In this document: positions 7,318 through 15,274 of the stretch, piece by piece
Layout: each line of letters starts with the position of its first letter
Numbering within the stretch: the stretch's first letter is position 1
Source of the DNA: an uncultured Collinsella sp.
GTDB lineage: Bacteria; Actinomycetota; Coriobacteriia; Coriobacteriales; Coriobacteriaceae
DNA length: 64,000 nt
Direction: 5' to 3'
Assembly (NCBI GenBank): GCA_900541725.1
Contig: UQLB01000001.1
Span: 1 to 64,000 of the forward strand
The notes under the pieces: generated by a model
The model's input: the letters and a program-made list of their open reading frames with translations, nothing else
Told to the model about the DNA's origin: nothing
Database searches by the model: none
Translations under genes and position numbers: made by a program

Positions 7318-8442
7318 ATGCGCACAGCAAACACGCACAAAAACATGGCACGCTGCGCTGCTACGGCAACCCTCGCTTGTGTTTTGGGCTTGGGCCTCGC
7401 GGCTCCTGCCTACGCCGATACCGCATCCGACCTTGCCGCTGCTCGTACGAAGCTCGAGCAGATCGGTACCCAAACCCAGCAGATTTACGATGAGCTCGCC
7501 ACGCAGACGCAGGCGCTCGATCAGACTGCCGGCGAGATCACGCAAAAGCAGCAGGAGATCGCCGATGGTCAGGCCAAGCTCTCGACCTATGTCGCCGGCG
7601 AGTACAAAACCGGCGGTCTGAGCCTGCTTCAGGTTCTGACGGGTGTCGATGATCTGAGCGATATGCTCAACCGTCTGTTCTACTACGGCAAAGTTTCCGA
7701 TAAGCAGGCTCAGACCATTCAAGAGGTCAAGGAGCTTAAGCAGCAGCTCACCGATAAACAGGCCGAGCAGGAGAAGAACGTCGCCACCACGCAAAAGAAG
7801 GTCGACGAGCTTAACGCCCAGCAGGCTGAAGCCCAGAACGTCGTAAACTCCCTGGATTCGCAGCTGCAGGCCGAGCTTGCCGCAGAGGCCGAGGCCAACG
7901 CCGCGCTGCAGGCCGGCATCAACGCCAGCACTGCCGAGAAGGCCACGGTGAGCAACGAGACTGCCGGTACGACCGAGAACAACGATGGCAACAAGGGTGG
8001 CGGCTCGAACCAGCCCACTCCGACCCCTGCTCCGGCTCCCGCTCCTACCCCCGCTCCGGCTCCCGCTCCGGCTCCCGCTCCGGCTCCCACGCCGCAGCCT
8101 CCGAGCCCGTCTGTTGAAGGCGGCACCGTTGTGTCGCGCGCCTACAGCAAGCTCGGTTGCGCGTATTCCTGGGGCGGCATTGGACCGAACAGCTTTGACT
8201 GCTCCGGCTTTGTGAGCTATTGCCTCACGGGTCGCTATTGCCGCCTCGGCACCACGGGTACCTTTATGGGCTGGACGCGTGTGTCCGATCCGCAGCCCGG
8301 TGACGTTGTGGTCAACTCGTACCACACCGGCATTTACATCGGTGGTGGTCAGATGATTCATGCTTCCGACTACAACACAGGTGTTATCATCAGCTCCGTT
8401 GCCGCCGGCATGAACAACAACTATATCTTCGTGCGCTACTAA
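7318..8442 (+). CDS. secreted coiled-coil NlpC/P60 peptidoglycan hydrolase
   Basis: This 374-residue exported protein probably cleaves peptide stems of peptidoglycan. A signal peptide ends near AYA-D34. Residues about 36-210 are a long coiled coil, with a hydrophobic break near 95-125 typical of RipA/CwlO-type enzymes. A Pro/Ala/Thr repeat (about 233-262) links to a C-terminal NlpC/P60 domain. The catalytic Cys295 in DCSG, His336 in HTGIYIG and His348 in MIHAS are all present. The start has a strong GGAAAGGAAG site. In CwlO/RipA proteins the coiled coil restrains the enzyme until FtsEX or a partner activates it. No such partner is adjacent here. Confidence 0.92.
   Translation: MRTANTHKNMARCAATATLACVLGLGLAAPAYADTASDLAAARTKLEQIGTQTQQIYDELATQTQALDQTAGEITQKQQEIADGQAKLSTYVAGEYKTGGLSLLQVLTGVDDLSDMLNRLFYYGKVSDKQAQTIQEVKELKQQLTDKQAEQEKNVATTQKKVDELNAQQAEAQNVVNSLDSQLQAELAAEAEANAALQAGINASTAEKATVSNETAGTTENNDGNKGGGSNQPTPTPAPAPAPTPAPAPAPAPAPAPTPQPPSPSVEGGTVVSRAYSKLGCAYSWGGIGPNSFDCSGFVSYCLTGRYCRLGTTGTFMGWTRVSDPQPGDVVVNSYHTGIYIGGGQMIHASDYNTGVIISSVAAGMNNNYIFVRY
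8021..8100 (+). repeat. Pro-Ala codon repeat inside the NlpC/P60 gene
   Basis: Repeated CCGGCTCCCGCT-type hexamers encode the (PA)n/(PT)n linker. Such repeats vary in copy number by slippage, which would change linker length without shifting frame because the unit is six bases. Confidence 0.7.
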
Positions 8443-8465
8443 GCTTTTTTAACAGCGAACGAATG

Positions 8466-8497
8466 TGGACCTCGCAGCTTTCGGACTGCGGGGTCCA
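8466..8497 (+). terminator. terminator after NlpC/P60 gene
   Basis: The stem TGGACC-CGCAG pairs with CTGCG-GGTCCA around a short loop, 24 bases after the stop codon. The T-tract is weak. Confidence 0.6.
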
Positions 8498-8583
8498 TTA
8501 CTTTGGATGCAGCGCCATTTTTTGTGTGGCAGTCTATCTAGTTTTCAATACTAGAAAGACCTCGCACAGAGCGGCAAGATGGC

Positions 8584-8589
8584 TATAAT
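8584..8589 (+). promoter_or_regulatory. -10 box TATAAT of the DegV gene
   Basis: A perfect TATAAT lies 30 bases before the start codon. No good -35 hexamer is seen at the right spacing. Confidence 0.5.
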
Positions 8590-8618
8590 TATTGAGGAAC
8601 AACTAGAAAGGACCCTCT

Positions 8619-9485
8619 ATGAGCTGGGCGCTTATTTCTGATTCGAGCTGCAACCTCCGCGATTGGCAACCAACCGCACCTCATACAACCTATGCATTTG
8701 CACCCCTCAAGATCCGAGTGGGGGAGCGTGAGTTTGTTGATGATTTGTCACTCGATGTCCACGAGCTCAATTGCGCCGTCCAGGCAGAGACGAGTGCCTC
8801 GTCGAGCGCATGTCCCAGTGTAGGGGAATGGGCAGAGCTTTTTAAGCTGGCCGATAAGACGATTTGCATGCCCATCTCCGAGGGTGTCTCGGGCAGCTAC
8901 AACGCAGCAGCCACGGCTCGCGATATGGTTCTTGCCGAGGAGCCCGACCGACAGATTCATCTAGTCAATTCACGCGCAGCTGGCGGCAAAATGGACCTCA
9001 TTTTCTTGCTGTTCGACCGCTATCTTGCAAGCAACCCGGATGTCTCATTCGAGGATGCTTGCGCATACTTCGATAGCCTTGAACAGAACAGCAAAATCCT
9101 CTTCAGTTTGTGCAATTACGAAAACCTCGCTAAAGCCGGACGTATCCCTAAGGCAGCCGGCGTCATTGCCAACAAGCTCAATATCCGCATTTTGGGCACG
9201 GCGAGCGAGGCCGGTAAAATCGAACTCGTGGGGCACACGCGAGGCGAAAAGAAGATGCTCAACAAGATTATCGATACCATGGAAGCCGAGGGTTTTGCCG
9301 GCGGCGAGGTCATCATCGATCACGTTGAGAACGAAGCTGGAGCACAGGCGCTTACTGACCGCATAGTCGAGCATTGGCCCGGCTCCAAGACCATCATCAT
9401 GCCCTGCAACGGCCTGGATTCCTATTACGCCGAGATGCACGGCCTCATCATCGGCTACGGCATGGGCGTAGCTTCGGGCAAATAA
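8619..9485 (+). CDS. DegV family fatty-acid-binding protein
   Basis: This 288-residue cytosolic protein belongs to the DegV/FakB family, which binds a fatty acid and presents it to a fatty-acid kinase for phospholipid synthesis. Typical elements are the start ALISDSSCNL, the segment ISEGVSGSYNAA, the NSRAA loop and the C-terminal GYGMGVASG. The start has GAAAGG upstream and a TATAAT box in front. It is monocistronic, bounded by terminators, and no fakA is adjacent. The bound lipid cannot be deduced. Confidence 0.9.
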   Translation: MSWALISDSSCNLRDWQPTAPHTTYAFAPLKIRVGEREFVDDLSLDVHELNCAVQAETSASSSACPSVGEWAELFKLADKTICMPISEGVSGSYNAAATARDMVLAEEPDRQIHLVNSRAAGGKMDLIFLLFDRYLASNPDVSFEDACAYFDSLEQNSKILFSLCNYENLAKAGRIPKAAGVIANKLNIRILGTASEAGKIELVGHTRGEKKMLNKIIDTMEAEGFAGGEVIIDHVENEAGAQALTDRIVEHWPGSKTIIMPCNGLDSYYAEMHGLIIGYGMGVASGK

Positions 9486-9506
9486 AGTCCAACCAAGCAA
9501 AAATAT

Positions 9507-9548
9507 GGGCGGGACAAAGCGACAGATGGCTCTTTGTCCCGCCCGTTT
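9507..9548. terminator. bidirectional terminator
   Basis: A 13-bp stem (GGGCGGGACAAAG/CTTTGTCCCGCCC) is followed by GTTTT on the plus strand. It separates the convergent DegV and DUF1836 genes. Confidence 0.85.
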
Positions 9549-9558
9549 TATACGCCGG

Positions 9559-10170
9559 CTAGCTATTAAACCCGTTGAACTTGAGATAGCTCATCAAGTA
9601 AGCCTTCGAAACAAAGGATGAAACCGCGCTGCGCACAAGCAGCGACTCACGCGTTACCTGATGCGCCGTATCGGGAACCGGCGTCTGCTCGACGGAAAAC
9701 GCCGAACGAATCGATGCCTCAAGCTGATCGACCACATAATCAAAGGCCGTCGGGGCATCGTAGCTCAAACGCTGAATGTTAAAGAGTGCCTGCACCGCAG
9801 CAATAGGTAGCACCTGTTTAAAGATGCAGATAGCGATCAGGCGGGCAATCTGCTCGCGGCCATATTGCTTTTTGACCGGAGCAGGCACCAGGCCGACCTT
9901 CACGTAGTTATTAATCATCGATGGCGTAATGACAGGCTGCTCAACGCAAATGGACAGCGGCTCCATCCACAGCGCAACATACTCAATAACCTGGTCGCGG
10001 TAGAGCGTCACATTGGGCAACTGGTTATAGCGCGGCAGACTCAACGTATTTAGTTTGCGCACGATATCGGACTGAATAAATGCATCGGGCAGCACAGTGG
10101 GCTGAATATCCTCAGGCTTAATGCTGACCGACGAATCAGACATCGGAATAACGTGTTTAACGTGGTTCAT
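9559..10170 (-). CDS. DUF1836 domain protein
   Basis: This 203-residue protein carries the DUF1836 pattern (MINNYVKVGLVPAPVKKQYG followed by REQIARLIAICIFKQVLPI). That arrangement resembles the DNA-binding part of MerR proteins and is usually taken to be regulatory, but no member has a well-defined role to my knowledge. The ATG at 10170 follows GGAGG, whereas the longer open frame starting at 10269 runs through the trxB terminator. It stands alone between trxB and degV. Confidence 0.8.
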   Translation of the reverse strand: MNHVKHVIPMSDSSVSIKPEDIQPTVLPDAFIQSDIVRKLNTLSLPRYNQLPNVTLYRDQVIEYVALWMEPLSICVEQPVITPSMINNYVKVGLVPAPVKKQYGREQIARLIAICIFKQVLPIAAVQALFNIQRLSYDAPTAFDYVVDQLEASIRSAFSVEQTPVPDTAHQVTRESLLVRSAVSSFVSKAYLMSYLKFNGFNS

Positions 10171-10240
10171 AAAGGTCCTCCGTTCATTTTCTATATTGTA
10201 TTCTAGGTTATCTAGTTTTGCATACCATATAGCCTGCAAG

Positions 10241-10282
10241 AAAAATGGCGGGACAGTGCACTGATGCATCGTCCCGCCATTT
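10241..10282 (-). terminator. trxB terminator
   Basis: A 12-bp stem (AAATGGCGGGAC/GTCCCGCCATTT) is followed by TTTTT on the minus strand, downstream of trxB. Confidence 0.85.
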
Positions 10283-10323
10283 AGTTGATAGATAACAACC
10301 TTACATAAGATATATTATCGTAC

Positions 10324-11262
10324 TTATCCGCGGAGAAACGCGTATGCGCTGGTTGCCGCTATGGCTCCGTCAGAAACGGCGGTCACAACCTGGCGTAAAC
10401 GCTTGGAACGGATATCGCCAGCGGCAAATAGACCTGGCGTGCGGGTCGCCATGGATTCATCAGTCAGAATGCCGCCGTCCGGCGCCAGATCGACTAGATG
10501 CTCAACGAGCTCGGAATGGGGCTGCGTTCCGGTAAAGACAAAGATACCAAACGAGCCAGGGACAAATGACTCGGTGTGAGTTTCCCCGGATGCATTGTCC
10601 TTAAAGGTAATCGTCGTTGGCATGGCTTCGCCCGAGAGCTCGACAATACTAGTTTGGTACCTAACTGAAATATTATCTTTTGCAAGAACTTTTTGAACCA
10701 CACCATCGGGGGCACGGAACTGATCGCGGCGCAAAACGATGGTCACGCTGCTGGCGATTTCTGACAAGAACAGAGCTTCCTCGCAGGCAGCATTGCCGCC
10801 GCCGATGACAAAAACCTGCTTGCCGCGAAAGAACATGCCGTCGCACGTCGCGCAATACGAAACGCCGCGACCGCGATACGCATCCTCGCCAACAAAACCA
10901 GCAGATCGCGGCGTGGCACCCATGCAAGCGATAACGCTCGAGGCCGACGTATCGCCCAAATCGTGATGCACCGTAAACAGCGCTGCATCGGCATCGTAAT
11001 CGATACCCGTAACCATGCTCCATGTAACCTGTGCTCCCAGGCCCTCTGCATGCTGCTGAAAACGCTCACCGAGTTCGGCGCCACTCAAGAGCGGAATGCC
11101 CGGATAGTTCTCGACTTCATTGGTCGTGGCGATCTGCCCTCCCGACATGCCCTGTTCAATCACGGTCGTCGTTAGGTTGGAGCGCGCCGCATAAATGGCC
11201 GCAGCATAGCCCGCAGGGCCGCCACCGATAATCGCAACATCGATCGGCTGATGGGTAGTCAT
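10324..11262 (-). CDS. trxB: thioredoxin reductase
   Basis: This 312-residue flavoprotein passes electrons from NADPH to thioredoxin. The FAD site GGGPAGYAAA is near residue 13, the redox-active CATC (Cys137/Cys140) is in the usual position, and the NADP site GGGNAACEEA is near residue 154. The C-terminal FAD motif is GLFAAGDIR. The ATG at 11262 is preceded by AGGAGG; a longer frame from 11337 would run into the divergent promoter region. It is divergent from the glycosyltransferase gene. No thioredoxin gene is adjacent. Confidence 0.95.
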   Translation of the reverse strand: MTTHQPIDVAIIGGGPAGYAAAIYAARSNLTTTVIEQGMSGGQIATTNEVENYPGIPLLSGAELGERFQQHAEGLGAQVTWSMVTGIDYDADAALFTVHHDLGDTSASSVIACMGATPRSAGFVGEDAYRGRGVSYCATCDGMFFRGKQVFVIGGGNAACEEALFLSEIASSVTIVLRRDQFRAPDGVVQKVLAKDNISVRYQTSIVELSGEAMPTTITFKDNASGETHTESFVPGSFGIFVFTGTQPHSELVEHLVDLAPDGGILTDESMATRTPGLFAAGDIRSKRLRQVVTAVSDGAIAATSAYAFLRG

Positions 11263-11379
11263 GAAGAGACCTCCTGTCGAAAGATTGGCGTTCTTTGCGC
11301 TCATACCCAAATTTACGTGAACATGACACTCATGCACTACAATGATAAATCGCGTAACAAAGCTGAAGGGGAGTTATCG

Positions 11380-12681
11380 ATGGATCAAACGCAGATGAGC
11401 AATAGCGCTCCCCTGCCCATGCAAGCCACTCCCCAACCGGAGCAAATGACCGTTTCACCTGCACAAAAACCCCTAGTAACCATTGTGCACGCATCGGTTG
11501 GATCGGGCCACAAAGCCGCCGCCAACGCGATTGCACAAGCATTTGATCTTATCCGCGGCACCAAGGGAATCCCTGAGGATATTGAAATTGAAGTGCTCGA
11601 TATCCTTGATTTTGGACGTATTAAATTCGACGGCAATAAGACCGCGGCTTCTTTTACGGGAGCCACACGCCCCATTTACGACCTGACCTGGCGATATACG
11701 CTTACGGGACATCTTCTCTGGGGTGGCGGCACGGCATGGTCGCGTATTATGTTCCCCGCCTTCAACGAATATATTCGTCGCCGCAGGCCTATAGCCGTGG
11801 TCGCAACGCACATCACAGCAGCCAATGTTGCCGTGGGCGCCCGCGTAATTACGGGTATCGATTACCCGGTCATCTGTGTGCCGACCGATTACGAAGTCGA
11901 AGGCTTTTGGCCCCACAAGGACACCGACCTATTCTGTGTAGCCAACGAGTTTATGGCCGAAACGCTGCGCCCGCGCAAGGTTCCCGAGTCAAAGATCCGC
12001 ATAACGGGCATCCCCATCCGAGCCGGTTTCGATTCAGATTACAAACGCGAAGATGAGCTCAGCAAGTTCAATCTCCCCATAGACAAAACCGTCGTATTGG
12101 TGATGGCCGGCGCCAGTTTGCCCCAACCATACGTGCGTTTCCGCGCCGCGATGGACCACACGCTCCCCTTCTTACGCGGCTTTGAGGACATGCACTTTGT
12201 CTTTTTGCCCGGTAAAGACGTGGAGTATGCCACCCGGCTGAAGACGCTCTTCGTCGCCATGAAGCTCGAAAACGTCACAGTTCTGGACTACGTGGATGAC
12301 ATGGCGGCCCTCATGCACGGCTGCGACCTGGCAATCCTCAAGTCGGGCGGGCTCACCGTCACCGAGTGCCTATGCGCACATCTGCCGATGATCCTGCTGG
12401 GCAAGTCCTATGGCCAGGAAAAGGCCAACACCACGATGCTCACCGGCATGGGCGCCAGCATGCATGTCACCACCGCACGAGAGCTCATCGTTACCCTACG
12501 TCACCTGCACGACCATCCCGAATCACTCAAAGCCCTACTCATCAATGGCGAAGTACTACGCCGCCCCCACGCAGCCGAAGACATAGCCATCGCAACCATG
12601 GAGCTAGTAGGCAAGCCCCAAAAGCGCAAACGAGCCTTCTGCCGCTTCTACTGGGGCGATAAACCCGCGCATATTCGCTAG
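11380..12681 (+). CDS. MGDG synthase/UgtP-type diacylglycerol glycosyltransferase
   Basis: This 433-residue GT28-family enzyme probably adds sugar to diacylglycerol, making membrane glycolipids or the lipid anchor of a cell-wall glycolipid. The N-terminal half has the acceptor-side signature VHASVGSGHKAAANAIAQAF near residue 35. The C-terminal half has the nucleotide-sugar site with DMAALMHGCDLAILKSGG and TECLCAHLPMIL. The ATG at 11380 has AAGGGGAG upstream; the preceding 43 codons of the longer frame overlap the trxB leader. A Gln/Pro-rich N-terminal 30 residues look disordered. Sugar identity (glucose or galactose) cannot be read from the sequence. Confidence 0.85.
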   Translation: MDQTQMSNSAPLPMQATPQPEQMTVSPAQKPLVTIVHASVGSGHKAAANAIAQAFDLIRGTKGIPEDIEIEVLDILDFGRIKFDGNKTAASFTGATRPIYDLTWRYTLTGHLLWGGGTAWSRIMFPAFNEYIRRRRPIAVVATHITAANVAVGARVITGIDYPVICVPTDYEVEGFWPHKDTDLFCVANEFMAETLRPRKVPESKIRITGIPIRAGFDSDYKREDELSKFNLPIDKTVVLVMAGASLPQPYVRFRAAMDHTLPFLRGFEDMHFVFLPGKDVEYATRLKTLFVAMKLENVTVLDYVDDMAALMHGCDLAILKSGGLTVTECLCAHLPMILLGKSYGQEKANTTMLTGMGASMHVTTARELIVTLRHLHDHPESLKALLINGEVLRRPHAAEDIAIATMELVGKPQKRKRAFCRFYWGDKPAHIR

Positions 12682-12694
12682 GGTCTTAATGTCC

Positions 12695-12796
12695 GCTAGC
12701 CTGCGGGAGGCCCTATATATCATCCCGTGCTCAAACATTCTCGCTTCGCTGCGAAACTGCGCGCGGGACGATATATAGGGCCTCCCGCAGGCTAGC
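12695..12796. repeat. structured element A1: 33-bp arms around a conserved core
   Basis: Arms 12695-12727 and 12764-12796 are inverted repeats with a single mismatch. The 36-base core (12728-12763) contains TGCTCAAACATTCTCGC and GCGAAACTGCGCG. The core and the innermost 11 bases of each arm match element A2 in opposite orientation, whereas the outer arms (beginning GCTAGCCTGCGGGAGG) are unique to this copy. It lies just after the glycosyltransferase stop codon, between convergent genes, and probably also ends transcription. No transposase is encoded. The family is not recognised. Confidence 0.8.
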
Positions 12797-12872
12797 TGCG
12801 TTAACGTACTAGCAGCTATACCAGATTCCCCACCAGTAAAATCTGCAAAGGGGAACCAGAAAATATAAATAC

Positions 12873-12921
12873 AGTAAGCCGACGCTACAAGGGGACGGTC
12901 CCTTTGTAGCGTCGGCTTACT
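12873..12921. repeat. 24-bp near-perfect palindrome with GGGGACGGTCCC centre
   Basis: Arms 12873-12896 and 12898-12921 pair with one mismatch around a single central base. The centre GGGGACGGTCCCTT resembles the GGGGACAGACTT part of the REP sequences that flank the transposase gene at 62.4-63.0 kb. It may be an isolated REP-type palindrome or a bidirectional terminator. Confidence 0.75.
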
Positions 12922-12955
12922 AGAAAAGTAAATATTGTTTCAAGCGAGTAGCCGC

Positions 12956-13059
12956 CCGCCCGCCTCTCACACATATCGTTCCACGCGCAGTTTCGCAGCG
13001 AGCGAAGCGAAGCGAGAATGTTTGAGCATGGAATGATATGTGTGAGAGGCGGGCGGGAG
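12956..13059. repeat. structured element A2, inverted relative to A1
   Basis: Arms of 29 bp (CCCGCCCGCCTCTCACACAT onward; right arm ending near 13058) pair with one mismatch. The core, read on the minus strand, matches A1 (TGCTCAAACATTCTCGC ... GCGAAACTGCGCG) with an added TTCGCTCGC-type repeat. Next to the core, A1 has CATCCCG/CGGGACG and A2 has CATTCCA/TGGAACG. Two base pairs therefore changed on both sides and pairing was kept. It sits 15 bases after the dut stop codon. Confidence 0.8.
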
Positions 13060-13073
13060 GGATACGAGCGCCC

Positions 13074-13517
13074 CTAGGCGACGCCGGAGGAGCCGAAGCC
13101 TCCGTTGCCTCGGTCGGTTTCGTCTAGTTCTTCTACTTCTATGAGGTTAACCGTGGGGACTTCTTGGATGACGAGTTGGGCTATGCGGTCGCCTTTGTTG
13201 ATTTTGATGTTGTTGGAGGGATCCAGGTTGATGAGGATAACCTTGAGTTCTCCTCGGTAGTGGGCGTCGATGAGGCCCGGCGTATTGACTATAGACAGGC
13301 CCTGCTTGATGGCCAAGCCGCTGCGGGGCTGGACGAAGCCGGCGTAACCGTCGGGCAGGGCGATGGCCAGCCCAGTAGAGACCAGACGACGTTCGAAGGG
13401 CCTCAGGACGCAGTCCTCGTTGGAGCGCAGATCCAAACCGGCATCGGTGGGATGGGCGTATTTGGGAAGCTCGACGGTGGGGTCGAGACGCTTTATGTTG
13501 ACGGTAATGTTGGACAT
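13074..13517 (-). CDS. dut: dUTP diphosphatase
   Basis: This trimeric enzyme hydrolyses dUTP to dUMP, keeping uracil out of DNA and supplying thymidylate synthesis. All five motifs are present in 147 residues: DAGLDL, QPRSGLA, the uracil-binding hairpin GLIDAHYRGE, GDRIAQLV, and the C-terminal RGNGGFGSSG that closes over the active site. It is 4 bases downstream of nrdR, so the two nucleotide-metabolism genes probably form an operon. Confidence 0.97.
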   Translation of the reverse strand: MSNITVNIKRLDPTVELPKYAHPTDAGLDLRSNEDCVLRPFERRLVSTGLAIALPDGYAGFVQPRSGLAIKQGLSIVNTPGLIDAHYRGELKVILINLDPSNNIKINKGDRIAQLVIQEVPTVNLIEVEELDETDRGNGGFGSSGVA

Positions 13518-13521
13518 GGAA

Positions 13522-13965
13522 TCACCTTAGCTTGTCAAGCTCTTGCAGAAACTCATCGACGTCTTTGAAATCGCGGTAGACCGAGGCAAAGCGGATGTAC
13601 GCCACCTTGTCGATCTTGGCCAAGCGCTTGAGCACCATGTCACCCAACTCATGGGACGTGACGGCCGTCAGCGTACGAGAACGCAGCTCGACCTCGATAT
13701 CGTCGATAATCTCATTGAGCTTCTTAGTGTCGATATCACGCTTGATGGTGGCGCGCATCAAGCCGACGAGCAGCTTATTGCGATCGAACCGCTGCTTGGT
13801 TCCGTCCGACTTAATGACCTCAATTGGGTCTTCGCATCGCTCGAACGTTGTAAAGCGGTAGTTACACGAGCAACATTCGCGACGGCGCTTAATGGTGTTA
13901 TTTGACTCCTGCATACGGGAATCAACGACGCGGGTATGTGCCTTGCCGCATTTGGGACAGCGCAT
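13522..13965 (-). CDS. nrdR: ribonucleotide reductase repressor
   Basis: This 147-residue repressor senses ATP/dATP and shuts off ribonucleotide reductase genes. The N-terminal zinc ribbon uses CPKCG and CSCN pairs (about residues 3-34), followed by the RRRE...RFTTFE segment and an ATP-cone domain (about 49-139). No NrdR box pair or nrd gene is in this window, so its targets lie elsewhere. Confidence 0.97.
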   Translation of the reverse strand: MRCPKCGKAHTRVVDSRMQESNNTIKRRRECCSCNYRFTTFERCEDPIEVIKSDGTKQRFDRNKLLVGLMRATIKRDIDTKKLNEIIDDIEVELRSRTLTAVTSHELGDMVLKRLAKIDKVAYIRFASVYRDFKDVDEFLQELDKLR

Positions 13966-14016
13966 GGTACCTCCTCTTAAACGATAACAAGGGTACCATG
14001 TGCAGCGCGATAATGA

Positions 14017-14466
14017 TTACGAACGAGCAGGAACCTTAAGATGCGCACCGGCGGCGAGCGAACCATGCTCCAGATGATTGACGTTACGGATCATGTCGGA
14101 AGTCTCTTGCGTGGAAAGGCCTTCGATTGGATATTCCTCGGCAAGCGACCAAAGAGAATCACCAGGCTGAACGCGAATGGTCTCGTAGGTAACGTTGGAA
14201 ACGGACTCGGCATACGCGGCGTGACGAGCGCTAAAAACCGACGTAGCGAGGACAAAGAAGAGCGTAAGCGCAACGGCAACGGCGACAATCGTCGGAACCT
14301 TCAGGGCAACGCGGGCCGGCACAACTGCAGCCTGCTGATTGCGAGCAGGCTTTACGGTCAAAGGCTGAAAGCCGGAGCGGCCACCCTGAACAACCGTAAA
14401 AGTGGGTTCAGCAGGCGTCACGAGCTTAAGGGCGAGGTTTCCCTGGACCATATTCGTTGCGTTCAT
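14017..14466 (-). CDS. SOS-linked LysM membrane protein, YneA-like division inhibitor candidate
   Basis: This protein of about 149 residues has an unstructured N-terminus, one membrane segment (about 58-78: TIVAVAVALTLFFVLATSVF) and a C-terminal LysM domain (about 93-148: RVQPGDSLWSLAEEYPIEG). It is transcribed divergently from lexA, and a LexA box fills the spacer of its own promoter. This matches the lexA-yneA arrangement of Bacillus, where the small LysM membrane protein halts division during DNA damage. The function is inferred from architecture, position and regulation; sequence similarity outside LysM is weak. Two tandem ATG codons (14469, 14466) are possible; the second is better spaced from GAGGAG. 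Confidence 0.8.
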   Translation of the reverse strand: MNATNMVQGNLALKLVTPAEPTFTVVQGGRSGFQPLTVKPARNQQAAVVPARVALKVPTIVAVAVALTLFFVLATSVFSARHAAYAESVSNVTYETIRVQPGDSLWSLAEEYPIEGLSTQETSDMIRNVNHLEHGSLAAGAHLKVPARS

Positions 14467-14536
14467 CATGTTCTCCTCTCGCGTGTTTTGCTGAGAACAG
14501 TTTTATCAAGCCGCGCGGACAAAAATATCTGGCGCG

Positions 14537-14550
14537 AGAACGAATGTTCG
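14537..14550. promoter_or_regulatory. LexA box 1
   Basis: GAAC-GAAT-GTTCG matches the Gram-positive/actinobacterial LexA consensus CGAAC-N4-GTTCG apart from the first base. Confidence 0.85.
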
Positions 14551-14554
14551 GTTA

Positions 14555-14584
14555 TTATTATCTTCGAACAGTTGTTCCTGTCAA
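14555..14584 (-). promoter_or_regulatory. SOS promoter of the LysM gene
   Basis: On the minus strand TTGACA (14584-14579) is followed by TAATAA (14560-14555) at 18-base spacing, or ATAATA at 17. The LexA box at 14565-14578 lies wholly between them, so LexA binding would block RNA polymerase. Confidence 0.8.
14565..14578. promoter_or_regulatory. LexA box 2
   Basis: CGAAC-AGTT-GTTCC matches the consensus except for the last base and lies within the LysM gene promoter. Confidence 0.9.
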
Positions 14585-14592
14585 GCAAAATT

Positions 14593-14606
14593 CGAACATT
14601 TGTTTG
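14593..14606. promoter_or_regulatory. LexA box 3
   Basis: CGAAC-ATTT-GTTTG has one mismatch to the consensus. It lies 24 bases before the lexA start codon and probably provides autoregulation. Confidence 0.75.
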
Positions 14607-14629
14607 ACACGGGTAGAGAGGATGCCCTG

Positions 14630-15274
14630 ATGGCTCGCAAAATTACCAAGCGTCAGCAGCAAATTTACGACTTCATCAAGGAATATCAGCAGGAGAAGGG
14701 TTATCCGCCCAGCGTGCGCGAGATGGCTTCTGCCGTGGGCCTTTCCTCCCCCAGCACCGTGCACGCCCATCTATCTGCTCTGGAGGCGCGCGGGCTACTC
14801 AAGCGCGATGCCACCAAACCGCGCGCCCTGGAACTCTTTAACGAGGACGGTTCCTCTGTCTCAATTTCTAAATCTGACGAGCCCACCGCACCTCGCGGAA
14901 CGGTCTCGCTACCGCTCGTTGGTCGCGTCGCGGCTGGGATTCCCATTCTGGCCGAGCAGAATATCGAAGACACTTTTACTATCCCGACCGAAATCGCCAC
15001 TGATCAGGGTTCCTTTATCCTTGAGGTGCATGGGAGCTCAATGATCAATGTCGGCATCTTCAATGGCGATTACATCATCGTCCGTGAACAAAAGAGTGCC
15101 ATGAACGGCGAAATTGTCGTGGCCATGATTGATGGTTCAGCGACCGTCAAGACGTTCTACAAGGAGCAGGGACGCGTACGCCTGCAGCCCGAGAATGACA
15201 CCATGGAGCCTATCTATGCAACGAATCCCGTTATCTTGGGCAAAGTCGTCGGCTTGATGCGCCGGTTCTCGTAA
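14630..15274 (+). CDS. lexA: SOS repressor LexA
   Basis: LexA represses DNA-damage genes and inactivates itself by RecA-stimulated self-cleavage. The 214-residue protein has a winged helix at 1-65 (REMASAVGLSSPSTVHAHL is the recognition region), a cleavage site at Ala102-Gly103 in GRVAAGIP, catalytic Ser137 in GSSM and Lys174 in ATVKTFY. The ATG at 14630 is preceded by GAGAGGA. Three LexA boxes in the shared upstream region indicate autoregulation. The stop codon overlaps the next start (TAATG), so the downstream membrane protein is translationally coupled. Confidence 0.97.
   Translation: MARKITKRQQQIYDFIKEYQQEKGYPPSVREMASAVGLSSPSTVHAHLSALEARGLLKRDATKPRALELFNEDGSSVSISKSDEPTAPRGTVSLPLVGRVAAGIPILAEQNIEDTFTIPTEIATDQGSFILEVHGSSMINVGIFNGDYIIVREQKSAMNGEIVVAMIDGSATVKTFYKEQGRVRLQPENDTMEPIYATNPVILGKVVGLMRRFS

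Noticed and set aside
8021..8100. CRISPR-like repeat
   Set aside because: It is a coding Pro-Ala microrepeat with no spacers.
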